Part shown: one piece after another, positions 23,701-35,400 of the stretch
Layout of the letters: every line of letters starts with the position of its first letter
Position numbering within the stretch: position 1 is the first letter of the stretch
Assembly (NCBI GenBank): GCA_016858145.1
Contig: JAEHOE010000157.1
Location: 1 to 64,000 of the forward strand
Reading direction: 5' to 3'
DNA length: 64,000 bases
Origin: Edaphochlamys debaryana
Taxonomy: Eukaryota > Chlorophyta > Chlorophyceae > Chlamydomonadales
Notes under the pieces: model-generated
What the model was told of the DNA's origin: nothing
What the model saw: the letters and a program-made list of their open reading frames with translations, nothing else
Database searches by the model: none
Translations under genes and position numbers: made by a program

Positions 23701-26186
23701 GCTGCTGAGCAGGTACAAGTGGATGACGTGCCCGCGCAAGGTAAGGGGGCGGGAGGGGGAGGGGGAGAGAGGGGGAGAGGGAGGGCGGGAGGGGGCAGGA
23801 GCCGCTCGGAGGGGGCAGGAGGCGCTGGGAGGGGGCAGGAGGCGCTGGGAGGGGGCAGGAGGCGCTGCGGACGGGAAGCGCTGGGGAGGGAACGGACGGG
23901 TACTTGCAGTGAGGTGAGCTGCTGCGTTTGGGGATTCGAGGATGGCTTATCGAAGGGTGGTGGCGCGGGAGGGGCGGCCGTCGGTTTTTTCAGATAATAC
24001 TCGGCCGGCTTACCGCCGCGCACATGTTCCTCGGCCTACACAAGCAGCCCTTCACGCACACCTCCCATTCCTCCCCCCCCCCCCCTTTCCCTGTCAGGAC
24101 CTGACTGTCTTCAAGGGCCTTGACTGCCAGCCCGACGAGGTCTTCCTGCCGGGCACCTACACGCTGGCTGACGTGGCACAGGCGAGGGAGGAAGGGGGGG
24201 GGGGGCAGGGGGCGGGGATGGCCGGGACACTCCTCCTGAGGCCACGCACCGATCCTGCGTGGGAGGACGTTCAGTGTCTGTGCCCCCGTACTGCCTCCCC
24301 TTGCCCACACACGTTCTTGACGTTCATTCCGTGCCCTGCACCCCCCACCCTCCCTCTGTGCGCTCGTTTGCTGACGCTCGTGGCGCAGGCGCTGCCGGCC
24401 AACCTGTTGGCGGCGGCGGGGGCGGCGGCGGAGGCGCTGCCGGTGGGGCTGCGGCAGTGGGCGGCGGACCTCACCTTCAACGTGGCGCCCATCCAGGTGG
24501 GGGATTGCGTAAGGGGGGGGGGGGCTGCAGGGGGGGGGGCGCAGGAGGCAGGATGGGAAATGGGGCCGGAGTGGGCCGGGTGTGCCCGGGGTGGCGGGTC
24601 TCAGGCGTAAGGGGCGGTGGAAGAAGAAAGAGGCGGCGGAGGGGGGGAGGCGCAGGGCTGCAGGCAAGTGCCGGCGTGCTCGCCCCTCGCACCATTGTTA
24701 GGATTGCCCCTCCCGCTGCCCCCGCCCCCGCCCCCGCCCCCCTTCCCCCGCAGCTGCACGCCCTGTCCATGGCTGCCTTTGCGTCCATCGCCGCGCCCTT
24801 CGGTGAGGGGGCAGAGGGTGCAGAGGGGACGCGGGGACGTGGGGCGAGCGGGGGTTTGGGAACAGATCGTGCGCAGCGAAGGGCGGGGATGTGTGTGTGT
24901 TGGGGGGGGCTGTCACCTTCCTCCGCGCTCCCAGGTGGACCCACTTCCTGCCCACCTCCCGCCTCTATTATCCTTCGCTCCCCACCCCGGCCCTCACCCC
25001 CCTCCCGCAAGCCCCCCCCCCCCCCCCACCTCCAACTCCAGGCGGGTTCTTCGCCTCCGGCTTCAAGCAGGGTATGCATGCCCCCTCCGCCCCTGATTAT
25101 CCCACTCCCCGGCCCTCGACCCCCCTCCCGCAACCCCCCCCAGGCGGTTTCTTCGCCTCCGGCTTCAAGCGCGCGTTCCACATGAAGGACTTTGGCGACA
25201 CCATCCCGGGGCACGGGGGCGTCACGGACCGCTTCGACTGCCAGGTGGGGTGGGGGGGTGGATGGGGGGTACTGCGTGGGGGGGTAGGGGGTGCTGCGTG
25301 CGTGTTTATGGGGCCTACGGGGCCTGCAATGGCGGTTGAGAGGGAAGGGGCGGGCGCTTTGTCGTGCCGTCTCGGGAGAGGGCAGGCATACAAGGGCAGC
25401 GAGCCGCTTGCCACCCCCCGACACACACACACACACACCCACACACACGCTATTTGCCGCTTCCGCTCCCTCGGCCGCAGATCGTGATGGCGATCTTCGC
25501 GTACGCTTACTACTGGTCGTACATTAGTAAGCCCGAGGTGACGGTTGGAGAGGTGCTTTCCAGCGCAACGCGCCTCAACGACCACGATCAGGTGGGGGAG
25601 GGGAGGGCATGGGGGCAGGCGGGAACAGGAGGGGGGCGGGGCGGGGGGGACGGGAAAGGGGCGGCCGAGAGTGGCCATGGATGTATTGGGCAGGCGGTCT
25701 CGGCGGGACCACGACTCCAGGTGGATCGGGTGGGGTGGGCAGGGCGGACTTGGGAGGGGTGCTCCGGGAGCGACGGGCCCTGCGTTGTGACGAGCATCCC
25801 AAGGCGATGCGCCCTTCCCGCGTCATCCAGTGACCTCCCAATCCATCCCCCCCCCACTCCCATCCCCCCCCACCCCAGATCCTGCTGTTCGGCAAGCTCG
25901 CCAATCTGCTGGCAGGAGAGGGCCTCATACCGGGTGGGTGGGGGAGGGGGACGGTCTATGTGGGGAAGGGTTGGGCCGGTGGGGAGGGGGGCTGGGGGCC
26001 GGGGCCAAGGCGCCGGCGAGCGAACCCGTACGTACGTTCTGCGAGCGCCTGAGGGACAAATGTCTCAAGGGAGACGCCGCGTTGCTCCCCACCCTCCCGC
26101 CCGCCCCCTCCGCCCCAGGCTCCATCGTCGACTCCCTCCAGCAGCACCTGGGGGAGCAGTTCACGTGGGAGGTGCCCGACAGCTAG
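20748..26186 (+). CDS. CDS1: CDP-diacylglycerol synthase (phosphatidate cytidylyltransferase)
   Basis: Thirteen exons, 466 residues: 20748-20987, 21489-21613, 22387-22499, 22681-22783, 23099-23193, 23592-23740, 24098-24181, 24389-24496, 24754-24802, 25144-25244, 25481-25591, 25879-25933, 26119-26186; every phase joins. The enzyme makes CDP-diacylglycerol from CTP and phosphatidate, in the ER in its eukaryotic form. Exon 10 carries the full family signature: SGFKR, then [18 protein letters not shown] with the metal-binding acidic residues. Earlier exons give several hydrophobic helices (for example [17 protein letters not shown]) and [12 protein letters not shown], typical of eukaryotic CDS proteins of similar length. 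The start at 20748 is the in-frame ATG nearest the conserved region; about 40 low-complexity residues precede it, so the true start may be a spliced upstream exon. Introns after exons 1 and 7 use GC donors. Local duplications occur at 21676, 25042 and 26364. Confidence 0.95.
25042..25071 (+). other. Duplicated 30-bp mini-exon (GGFFASGFK)
   Basis: In the intron before exon 10 of the CDP-DAG synthase gene, ccag is followed by a near copy of the first 28 bp of exon 10, then ggtatgc as donor. As a cassette it would be 30 bp, phase 1 at both ends, and would insert ten residues in frame just before the catalytic signature. It may be an alternative exon or a splicing decoy. Confidence 0.6.
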
Positions 26187-26820
26187 CATGCCCAAGCGAG
26201 CGGGGGGCGGGGCCGGGGCTGGCTTACTTGCGTTGGGGCAGGGGCCCTGGGTGTGAGAAGGTGCCGGGGCGGCCGCGTGAGAGGTCGCAGGGGTCTCCTG
26301 ACAGCTCGCTTAGGGGGGCAGTGCTTACATGAGGATAGTACGAGTGTGTGTGGGGTTGTGTCAACACACCTGGGAGGTCCCCGACAGCAGCTAGCATGCC
26401 CTGCTAAGCTCAGGTGGGGGATGCGGTAGGTATGGATGCGGGGGTGGCGCTGATGGACCGGGGCTTAACAGGATAGGATACTTGGGACCCCTGGGCGCGG
26501 GTCCCATCAGCAACAAGTGGAACAAGCAGACCGCCATCGACTTGAGCTCAGTGTTGTAGCTGATGTGCCCTGAGGGCTGCTAGTACTCGACGCGTGGCTG
26601 CTAGTACTCGACGCGTGGCTAGTTACGCTCTTCAAACTTGCCAGCTGGCCCGTACGCTTGGATGGGCCCCGGCAGAGGCCTAAAATTAATCCTCTCGCAC
26701 CACTAGCCACACCACACCTTCCAGGTGCTATTATTGTCACCCATCAATCGCTCAGACGCGACCGCTCGATTCGCACGTTAACGTCAGACGCATTCATCGA
26801 CATTTGGCTGGGTGTGCCAC
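26187..26820 (+). other. Intergenic, with a partial duplication and a tandem 21-mer
   Basis: A diverged copy of the last codons of the CDP-DAG synthase (tgggaggtccccgacagc...ctagcatgccc) lies at about 26368-26400. At about 26577-26622 a block tgctagtactcgacgcgtgg is tandemly repeated twice, roughly 200 bp upstream of the next gene's ATG. No coding exon seen. Confidence 0.55.
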
Positions 26821-28848
26821 ATGGGTTCCGCGCAATCAGCGGATGCAGCTGCAGCGGAGGATACAGGTGAGACCACGCACGCTGGCACAGCAGCATCGAC
26901 CAAGCCCCCTAGCAACCGTCGACCAGCTGCGAGCTCGACGATAAACCATTCTATCTTTGCAATGAGGCTGTGTTTGGGATAAAGTCATGGATTCCGCAGT
27001 GGTCGATGCCAGCAGTCCACGCCATGCTGAATGTTTGCCTGATTGCCAGCTCAACCGACTAACTTGCCGCCTGGCGTCCTGCCTTCGCAGAACTACCATA
27101 TGGTTTTGAAACAACTTTCATGGTGCGGATGTTCCGTTATCACGACAGAGTGAAGGGGTTCGCATATGGGTGTGGCCGGATCCAGCTCACCAACAGCGAG
27201 GCTCAGGAGTACTGCCGCCACCTGGCGGAGGAGGACTACCTTGGCCGCTTGGAGCTTTACAGATCTGTTGTGAAGGCGGCAGCAGATAAGGATTGCCCCC
27301 GCCCGGAACCACGAGGGACACCCGTGATACCTTCCAGTGGTAGTGGTGCTGGAGCTGCTGCTGGAGCCCTATCCCCATTCTGGTGGCCTAGCCCAGAGGC
27401 GTCTAAGGCCACCTGCCGGTGGCTTAAAGGGCTGTGGAAAACGTTGACCGTCGTGGTGAGCAAACGCGGACCATGGTGACGATCAAGCCATGCATGCAAC
27501 GCTGATCTAGCTATCTGTACACCATTGTTTTGCCTTTGCGTGCAGAACGCCTTGCTCATTGCCTCCTCTGTTCCCGCGTTCTGCATTCAAGACGACATCA
27601 AGCATCCCCCTATTATGACTTGGGGACTGACCGTGTCCGTCAACACAGCCGCTCTAGCCTGCTGCATTATGACACTGGGCTACCTGCTGTCCTACCCCGA
27701 GGACAACTGGCTAGCCGTGCAGGCCTATATTAACAGCATGGAGTTCCTGACCGCGTTTCCTATCCTACTAACCATCTTGGGTGCCGTAATGCTGCCTGCG
27801 TCCATCATCACGCATGCCTGGTACTACTTCACAAATCAGAACTTCAAGATTGCTTTCACTGGGGCGGTGGGATCCATCACGCTGGCGACTGTTATCATGG
27901 CAGTCTGGGTAGTGTTTATCGCTGAGCAATGTGCGTGAGGACCGCATGGAGAGCATCAGATCTACCACCATTATTATTTCTCCCGCTAATCTTTGACGCT
28001 GCGCTTCCGTCCTGTTGAATCGCAGCCACAATCACCAAGCGAAAGCGAGCCAGCTGCTCTACTATCAATACTATCAGCAAGTTCTGGCAGGAGACTAAGG
28101 AGGCACTCTTGACCTGCGCGGTAAGGCCGAGGGGTTGGTGATGGCCTGCATACACTCAACGAGTGAACCTTGCCCAAGAGCGCTAGCCGCGCCACTGTAG
28201 CCGCTATAGGCTCGTGTAGATGTATAGCGCTCAGCTAGCTATCCTTCGTTCCCCCCCACGCACAGGTTGTGCGTTTTGCCAGCAGCGAAACACGCGGAAC
28301 AATCAGACCAGCCGCAAGGTCAAGGTGTGAATGTACTTGACAGGTTCTTCCCCCTTATACTTGCTTGCCTGCAGCTGTAACGTTCCATTCATCCTGGCGG
28401 CAGCAGGGACGTGTCCCTCCAGCCGCCACGACTGTCATCTGTGACTGCTGCAAGGGCGTTCTCAACTTCTGGGCCCGTTCAGGGCATCACAACACCACAG
28501 GAGCACGATTCAAACAGTAGCGTTGCTAGCCGTGGTGGATCTGCAAGCTCCCTGGGCAACAACATCAACGAGGTAACTATACTGTTGTGTGTGGGGGTGG
28601 GTGGGTGGGGGGGGGGGGCTCTAGGCCTCCGTCTCCACACTGAATGCCCTGCCTCCTTTTGCGGTCGGCCTCAGGGCATAAGGAATGGAAACGAAGACCC
28701 GTCAACAACTACTGCTGCAACAACGCCAAGTACTGTGAGACTAACAATACAGAGCCCTGATCAGCGGAGCCGGCGCGGCTCGTTTAGTAAGAGACTATCA
28801 CAACTGCGCATTACTGCTGGCTCATGTAGCCCGCTGACTCATCCGTAG
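26821..28848 (+). CDS. Unrecognised 429-residue membrane protein
   Basis: Seven exons with continuous phase: 26821-26866, 27091-27455, 27546-27930, 28026-28120, 28266-28324, 28407-28572 and 28675-28848 (stop TAG). The N-terminus MGSAQSADAAAAEDTE has the Met-Gly-Ser context used for N-myristoylation (family rule; not shown here). Residues about 17-130 are soluble, with LPYGFETTFMVRMFRYHDR and a Pro/Gly/Ala linker. Hydrophobic helices are visible at roughly 163-185, 204-230 and 239-262, with a weaker one near 139-150. They are followed by a basic segment (TITKRKRAS) and a Ser/Thr-rich tail with QSPDQRSRRGSFSKRLSQLR, which looks like a phosphorylation-prone basic tail. I do not recognise the family. 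A TGTAA signal lies at 29263-29267, plausible for its 3' end. Typical GT-AG introns of 90-240 bp support a real gene. Confidence 0.8.
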
Positions 28849-31800
28849 TGTGAGCTTGTGCTTCTTGAGCAGCAATGCATCCGCTACTATCTCCTTTCGA
28901 TTTTGCGCTAGAGGAGGAGCTTCTTTGGCGAACGTGATTGTCCGTTGATAGGGGAACACTATCGCGGCAGTAGTAGATGGTGCGCTGGCGGCACGTCGCT
29001 ACCTGTCGCGGTGGTGGGGTGCGTGGTGGTGGTAGGTGGTGGTGGTGATGGTGGTGGGGCTAGTTGGGCTTGCTTTCGAGGTGGTGGTGGCCAGAAGGAT
29101 GGATGGATGAATAGATGGACTGGCTCCCGGATGCACGTAGCAACGGGGCGTGACCATTGACCGGGCTACATGGACGTGGGGATCGCACGGTGGACTTGTT
29201 GATGAGCGCGCGTGGCAGAGAGGGGCGGAGGTCGGGGGTGCGCGTCGGGGGTCTTGCTTGATTGTAAAAGCCTTTCCTCGCGGTCTTTCGCCCTGTGGCG
29301 ACCAGCTAGACCAGCCCGCTGCACCCCTCGCACTCCCTCCAGTCAGTGAGCACAGCTAGGTGCGGTTGCTGCACGCTGCTTCAGTGATGAGCACGGCTTA
29401 GGGCTCTGGCTCTGGTCCAGCAGTCCGGTGGATTGGGGCAGCTGTGCTGGTACGGCTGGATGGTACGGCTGGCCCAACTCGCCCAATCACTGAGGTTACC
29501 CTGCAGCCCCCCATCGCGAACTCAAGAAATCGGCAATTGTACCGCTGACAGCAAGTCCGATTTTGGCGGAAACTCAGGTGGATTTACATGGCAGCGGCCA
29601 GCTGGCCCAAGCACCCCAAGTTGGCAGGGTTTGGGGCTGAGCCCCCGCCGTCAGGCTCTCGGGGGTGGCGCGTGTGTCTCTGGGCTTACCGCGTTGCTAA
29701 GCGTTGGGGTGGGGGTGGGGGGTTGCTTGGGGGGGTGCCCCAGCCCGCGAAGGCATCCGTTTCAGGAAACTTATCGACCGGGCGCGAGATCATCATGCAT
29801 GTTGGGATGGCAGTCGCATCACCTTGCACGACCGTAGCCCGAGGAGCGATGCGTATACCCGCCTTGCACCGCCTGCACGCATGTAACTAACATTTTGCCC
29901 GTCTGGGGAGGGCGGGCTCAACGGTGTGTTTGAGCGCTGCTGGAGGGGAGACAGCGGTTGGAACTAACGTGGTGCTGAGGGTGACGCCGATCCAGCGGAC
30001 GGCGTTCAGGTCCGTGGCTAAGGCTCTGAAAGCAGGGCACGGACTGGTGGTGACGCCCTACCTCACTCCCCTGGGGCGCGCGAGCGCTGCGGCTGGAGAG
30101 GGGTCCTGTGTTTAAGAAGCTGGCGGCTGATGATGGCCTGACGCCCCGCTGGTGCAAGGGGGCTGACATTGAGTTCCTGGAAGGCGGCGGCTGGATGCGG
30201 TACGGGTTCTGACCTGAGCTTGTTTACGAGGTAGGCGAGGTGGTTCGCAGCGCAGCAGTGTGCCTTCCTTCCACTCTACCTATCATAGGGATGATCCCTC
30301 TCCCTCGGCGGCCAAGCCCTCAAGCGCTCAAGGCCCTCGAGCTAAGTACTTCAGCGTACTTTGGCTAGTTAGCTAGCCCTTGCTGGATAATTCAGGGCGT
30401 TACGCTGCCCGATCACATCCAGCCGTCAGCGGCACGACAGCCCAGTGCCTGCAGCCCTCAGCTCCTATCGAGCTAAGGCCTGCCCGTCCCGCCTCTGGTC
30501 CAGCACCTTAGGCGCGAGCGGAGGCGAGCGCCCTCTGGCCCTCGCCCCTCCGCCCCTGTCCCTCTCTTCCCCCTTCCCTTTCCCCTCCATCCCTCTCCCC
30601 GTCTACCCTCAAGTAAACCACGAGCAAGGCAGCTACCAGCAGCAGTAACCCAAGTCTGCGTGAGGTCTGGCAGCCCTCTGTCCCCGGTTATCTACCTGGT
30701 TCCCGGCAGCCCGCCTCCCTCTGCCCTGCTGTCCTTCCCCTCTTCCCCCTTCCCCTTTCCCTTGTACCCCAAGCAAGGAAGCTCTGCCTTCAAGCTGAGC
30801 TGAGATATAACAACAACAGTTAACCTTACAGTGCTGCAGCTAGCCCTGCGGTACTGCGTGACTCCCAGACCCTGTGCCTGCGTGACAGCGAGCGCCGTCT
30901 GGCCCTTCGTCTGCTGTGTACCCCTTCGTCTCCCTTCAGGACTTCAGTCATTCGGTTCCGCCTTTGGGCAGTGACTACGGCGTGACAAGGTCTTAGTCAC
31001 CTCCGTCCCGCTTGTCCTGTGCCTCAACAGTACAGCAGTACAACAACACCGTACTTGGTCTACGTGTGGTACCTCGGCCACACCACCCAAGTTGGTTATT
31101 AATATCCGTGAACGCTTCCGCATATTCCGCAAGAGTATGGCCTGAGACCCACCGTACTACAGCACGGGTCTTAGTCATCGGTACAGCCCCTGTCCGTGAC
31201 ACGCCCATGCATCAAGGGAACGGTCACAGCCCCCCCCCATAAGCTGTGCCCGGGCGTCGTAGTGTCTACAGTCAACGTTCCTGGGCAGCGTCGCATCCTA
31301 TACACCCTCTGACACCCAATCCAACGCGCGAAAATTTTCTGGTGGTTACTTGTTTAGGGTGCTGACGCTTTCTAAGCTGGCAGCGCGGGCCACCACCCGC
31401 TTGATGCGGCGCACTGGGGTTTCCAGGAAGGCCTTCCAGGGGTACAGGCGTAACAGGCGTTGCACGCTGGCCTCTATACTCATTAGGTACCTGACGTGAG
31501 CGTGCGCAGCAGGTCAGGGGCTGGCAAGTAAGTGCGTTCACTCCCACTACTCCCACGCGCCCTCCTGCAGCACAGATGCTGAGGCGGGAAGCCGTGGGTC
31601 TAGCGTGGACAAACCCAGCCAGAGGGCTACGCCGGGAAGCCCCAAACAGACACTTGGGCCGACAGACTGAGACCAAGAGGGGCTATGCAGCTAAGTATGT
31701 AGCACGAGCTGAGTGCCGGCAGAGTAGGCATGTACGCGCAGACCAGCTCGACCTACGATCTGATGGGGAAAACACCCAGACCCTGAAACCCTCATCCATG

Positions 31801-32419
31801 GCTGAGCGTTATTACAACTTGATTGAGGGGTTGGCGGTGTCCAGCCAGCAGGCACGCAGCGGGTTCACCATCCAACAATTGGCGGATTCACATGCGCCTT
31901 GGAGCACTAACTAACGGAAGCAAGACACACTATGCATTCCAGGGAGCGGTCTGGGTGAATGGCGAGCGAGACACGCACAGCACAGCGGGGTATCCACAGC
32001 CGCCTCCAGATAGACACGCACTTCGCACTCGCGCGGAGCTAAAGCAAGACAGGGCTGGAGACACACACCCAACCCTGTGGGCCAAGCAAAAATGTGATTG
32101 ACGCGGTGGATGCATCGGGATTTCCTATAGAGGAGCGCCCAGCCGAAACAAGATTGTATTTATAGCTTCACCCCAGATTTCAAAGATTAAGATTAACCAG
32201 CAAAATGAATTTGACGACAAAGTCTGCCAGCTACAAGGACATGGAGGGATGCTTAGAGGGATAGATGGAGGGATGCTTGGTTTGCTCTCCACACGAGCCT
32301 TACTAGTCTTCGTCCGTGCAACAGCCTGTTTCAGCTGGGCCCCTGGCAACGTCACCCCACTCAACTTCCACCACACCCCTTCCTACAGTTCTCTCTCTCA
32401 GTCCGACATAAGCTCCTCA
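28849..32419. other. Intergenic repeat-rich region
   Basis: No gene supported. It contains a GGT-rich microsatellite at about 29005-29090 and a weak copy of the dispersed repeat at about 29.6-29.9 kb. C/T-rich tracts at 30.5-30.8 kb belong to a decayed LTR-like block that ends at 31373. A plus-strand open frame at 31576-31914, just after that LTR-like end, has no recognisable domain and may be retroelement internal debris. Confidence 0.5.
30440..31373 (+). mobile_element. Decayed LTR related to the 50-61 kb element
   Basis: Its right end, aacgcgcgaaaattttctgg through to cgctttct at 31373, matches the terminal 55 bp of the LTRs at 51886 and 61762 with a few substitutions. Further left, gcgagcggaggcgagcg at about 30514 is also shared. 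The left boundary is approximate. Likely an old LTR of the same or a sister family. Confidence 0.5.
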
Positions 32420-35400
32420 TTAGCCGCCATGCACCCTAAAGCAGGTACTTGCCACCGCTGCATCACGTTGTGTACGGCCATCAGAGCCTCCAAGCATGCC
32501 GTACCGCAGCTGGCAGCTGCCACTGCCGTACATGACGAACATCCTGGGGTGGGCAGCAGTGTAGGGAAGGGTGATGGCCTTTGCAAAGCGGAAGGTGGTT
32601 ATGTAAGCGAACCCTGTGTGTGGTAAAAACACATGGCGGAATAGCAATCGTACCCCCGCCCACGACTGCCGCTCACGTGCACGCGCTGTTGGCCAGGCAC
32701 GCGTCACGGCATGTGTCACGGCTGGACGCTGCTGTCACGGCGGGGCCAAGGTTGGTGCCAGCGGCGTCCCAGCCGTCCACACACAAGAAGCGTCCTGTTG
32801 ATTGGTTGGCAGCAGAGGCAAGGTTCGTGGTGGCGTTCTAGATAGAGGTCGGCCTGCATGCTAGGAACCCAAGTGTCCACTCGTTGGCAACGAGTTGAGT
32901 GATTTACCGTAGTTAGTGCCACCAAGACACGCCCAGGACACTGTAGCATTGGCTACCGTGGTGCCATTCTTTCCGGTCATGAGGTTCTTTCGCATTGTGC
33001 ACAGCCCCTCATTGCTGAGAGTAAAGAAGTCGCAAGCATCATTGTCGCGGCACAAGGCACGGCACTGGGCCTTATTGGTTGGGCTAGTAGGCTCTGGTAG
33101 TGAAATGGCTTGCAGGGTGTCACCCTGCACGTCCCAGCCGGGCACACAGGCCCAATCACCGCCTGCAAGGGGAGAGAAACAGGGCTTACGTGGCGTAACC
33201 GATAAACCACGCATTGAATGCACTGACTGCATTGTTCCAGGCTATACCTGGAGGCCTGAAGAGTTTGGCGGCGGGGCAAGAGGCCACGGTGGCATTCGGG
33301 CCCACTGGGGCGCACCCGTCCCCTGACCGCACTGTGTGGCGGTTGCCATACGCATCAATGCAGTACCAATCCAACAAGCTGCAATGCGAGGGTGACCAGA
33401 GGGTGGGTTGCAAGTTCACATTACAGGTAGGCGGTGACGCATCACCACTTCTGCCACATGCCACCTGCTTAACCTGCTGGTTAGAGGTCCATCCCTTGCC
33501 TACACACCTGTCACCATCACTGCAGTGCACTTGGCCAGAGACAGTAACGGAATCCTGGGGACACCACCCTTGAGGTCGGCCGCAACCTGCAAGGCCGTGC
33601 AATGTATGGTAATATGATGCCATAAAGCAAGAAAGACTGCATTTACTCTCTTGCCATGTGCGAGCGTACCTTTCCGTTCTGATTTCACGTACAGGCAGGT
33701 GCCTTTAACCTGAGTGCACAATGTTGTTAAGCCAGCAGGTCGTTACCAGAGGCATTTCTGCTTGTTGCTGCAGAAACATCCACATGGTACTGAGGGCCAG
33801 CTTACCTGCTTGTTGGCTGTGGCATTAGCTTTGAAGGCCCCTCCTGTGCCCGTCGCATAGCTGAAGCCGGCACATCGGGTGTCTCGGGCGCATACTGTGG
33901 TCATCACGGATATATCTGTGTACCGCCCCAGGTCCAGGTCTGGCGCAACATGGTCCGCATCGGCTTGCTCCGTGAAGCCGGCTTGGGGCGGACAGCTGCG
34001 GGAAGGATGCGGATCTCTTCAACTCTGGACCGAACGCTGCCTTTCTGCCTCCCACAGCTGTACTCAGTAAGCCTTCTTCACTCAGCCGTCCCAGGCCACC
34101 TACGCTGTGGTTGTGTTTGGCATCTTGCACTCCGCGGCGCTGACACTATAGCGACAGACCAGCACTCGCATGCGCGTCCCTCCGGCCAGTAAATCTGGGC
34201 ATACATGGACACATGGACAACAGGAGGTATTAGGTATGTCCCGGGGGACAGCGATCGAGGGAGGACAGCTACAAGGCGGCCCGTGTACTAAGGTTTATTA
34301 CCCTTGGTCACAAGGCTCAGTCGCATGTCGGGCAGGTCCAGGGCCTCATTGGCTGCCAGTGTGCCAATCAGATTGAACTTCGGGTCAGCCTCGCCTGGCC
34401 ATTTGATGAAAATAGGGATCATCGTTTTCAGGTATGCAGAATCCATCAGCCTGCGGCTGGTTACTGCTACCGCTGCCTCTACCGCTAAGTTCAGCACTCA
34501 CCAACAAAATCGTTGTCTGTATCACTCAGGGCTGTGTGTATGCTGACCCTGTTTGTAAATTCACTCGTGAGGTTCTTGTCACCGCCCCCTCTGCCTCGAA
34601 GCGCCAAATACACGTTCCTGCAATTGCAAATGCCCTGGATCAGCCGAGCATTCAATGACACAGGACACACTTCAGATTACTGATGAAGCGTTAGCAATTT
34701 ACCTGTCGTACGTGGGGCCCATCCAGTCTGGCTGGATCTTAACGAAAGCCCCACTGGGCCCCAGGTAGGTGGCGGGCAGCTCAAAGACCGTGTAGGTGCC
34801 GCCTTCAGGCAACGTGGCTGCCATGAGGGTGGACAGGGGCGTGGCCCAGCCCAGGCGCCACCTAGGATAGGGTCGCGAAGCAACTGACGTCACCATTGGA
34901 CCATCCTGTGATACCCGTGAGCTCATCTACTGAGCCCTTTTGGAAGATGCTCTAGAGGTGAACCCTGCCTCACAACTCACAGCTCGGGCGCAGAGGGGCA
35001 CGCGTCCCCGAAGCCCATAAAGGTGGACAAATCCTTATATTCTATGTCGTCGCCGTACGCATGGTGAAGTCCAAACACTGCAAGTGTTGAAGCAATCAGC
35101 AGGTAAGCAGACGCATTCGCTTCCAAGTAGCAGAACACGCACTGGGCACTTTGCAATGAGGGCCCGCCTCATTAGTACGATCTTACTGTGCACCAGCTCC
35201 TGCAACACGGTCCTCCTCAGGAAGATGCCCTGAAATGAACGTGCACACGCACATCCTCATTCAGGCGAAGAGCACGGGACTTCCATCCTCAAACACCACT
35301 CAGCGAACCGCACCCATTGGCCAGGCGTGAACCAAACATCACGCCCTTTGGCACGCCAGCCATAGACATTGACGCAAAAGGAAGAGCGCATAGTTTGGGT

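Noticed and set aside
27187..27586. Minus-strand frames inside the 429-residue gene
   Set aside because: Antisense shadows of exons with continuous splice phases on the plus strand.
31576..31914. 112-codon plus-strand frame after the decayed LTR
   Set aside because: No recognisable gag or other domain and no splice support; at most retroelement debris.
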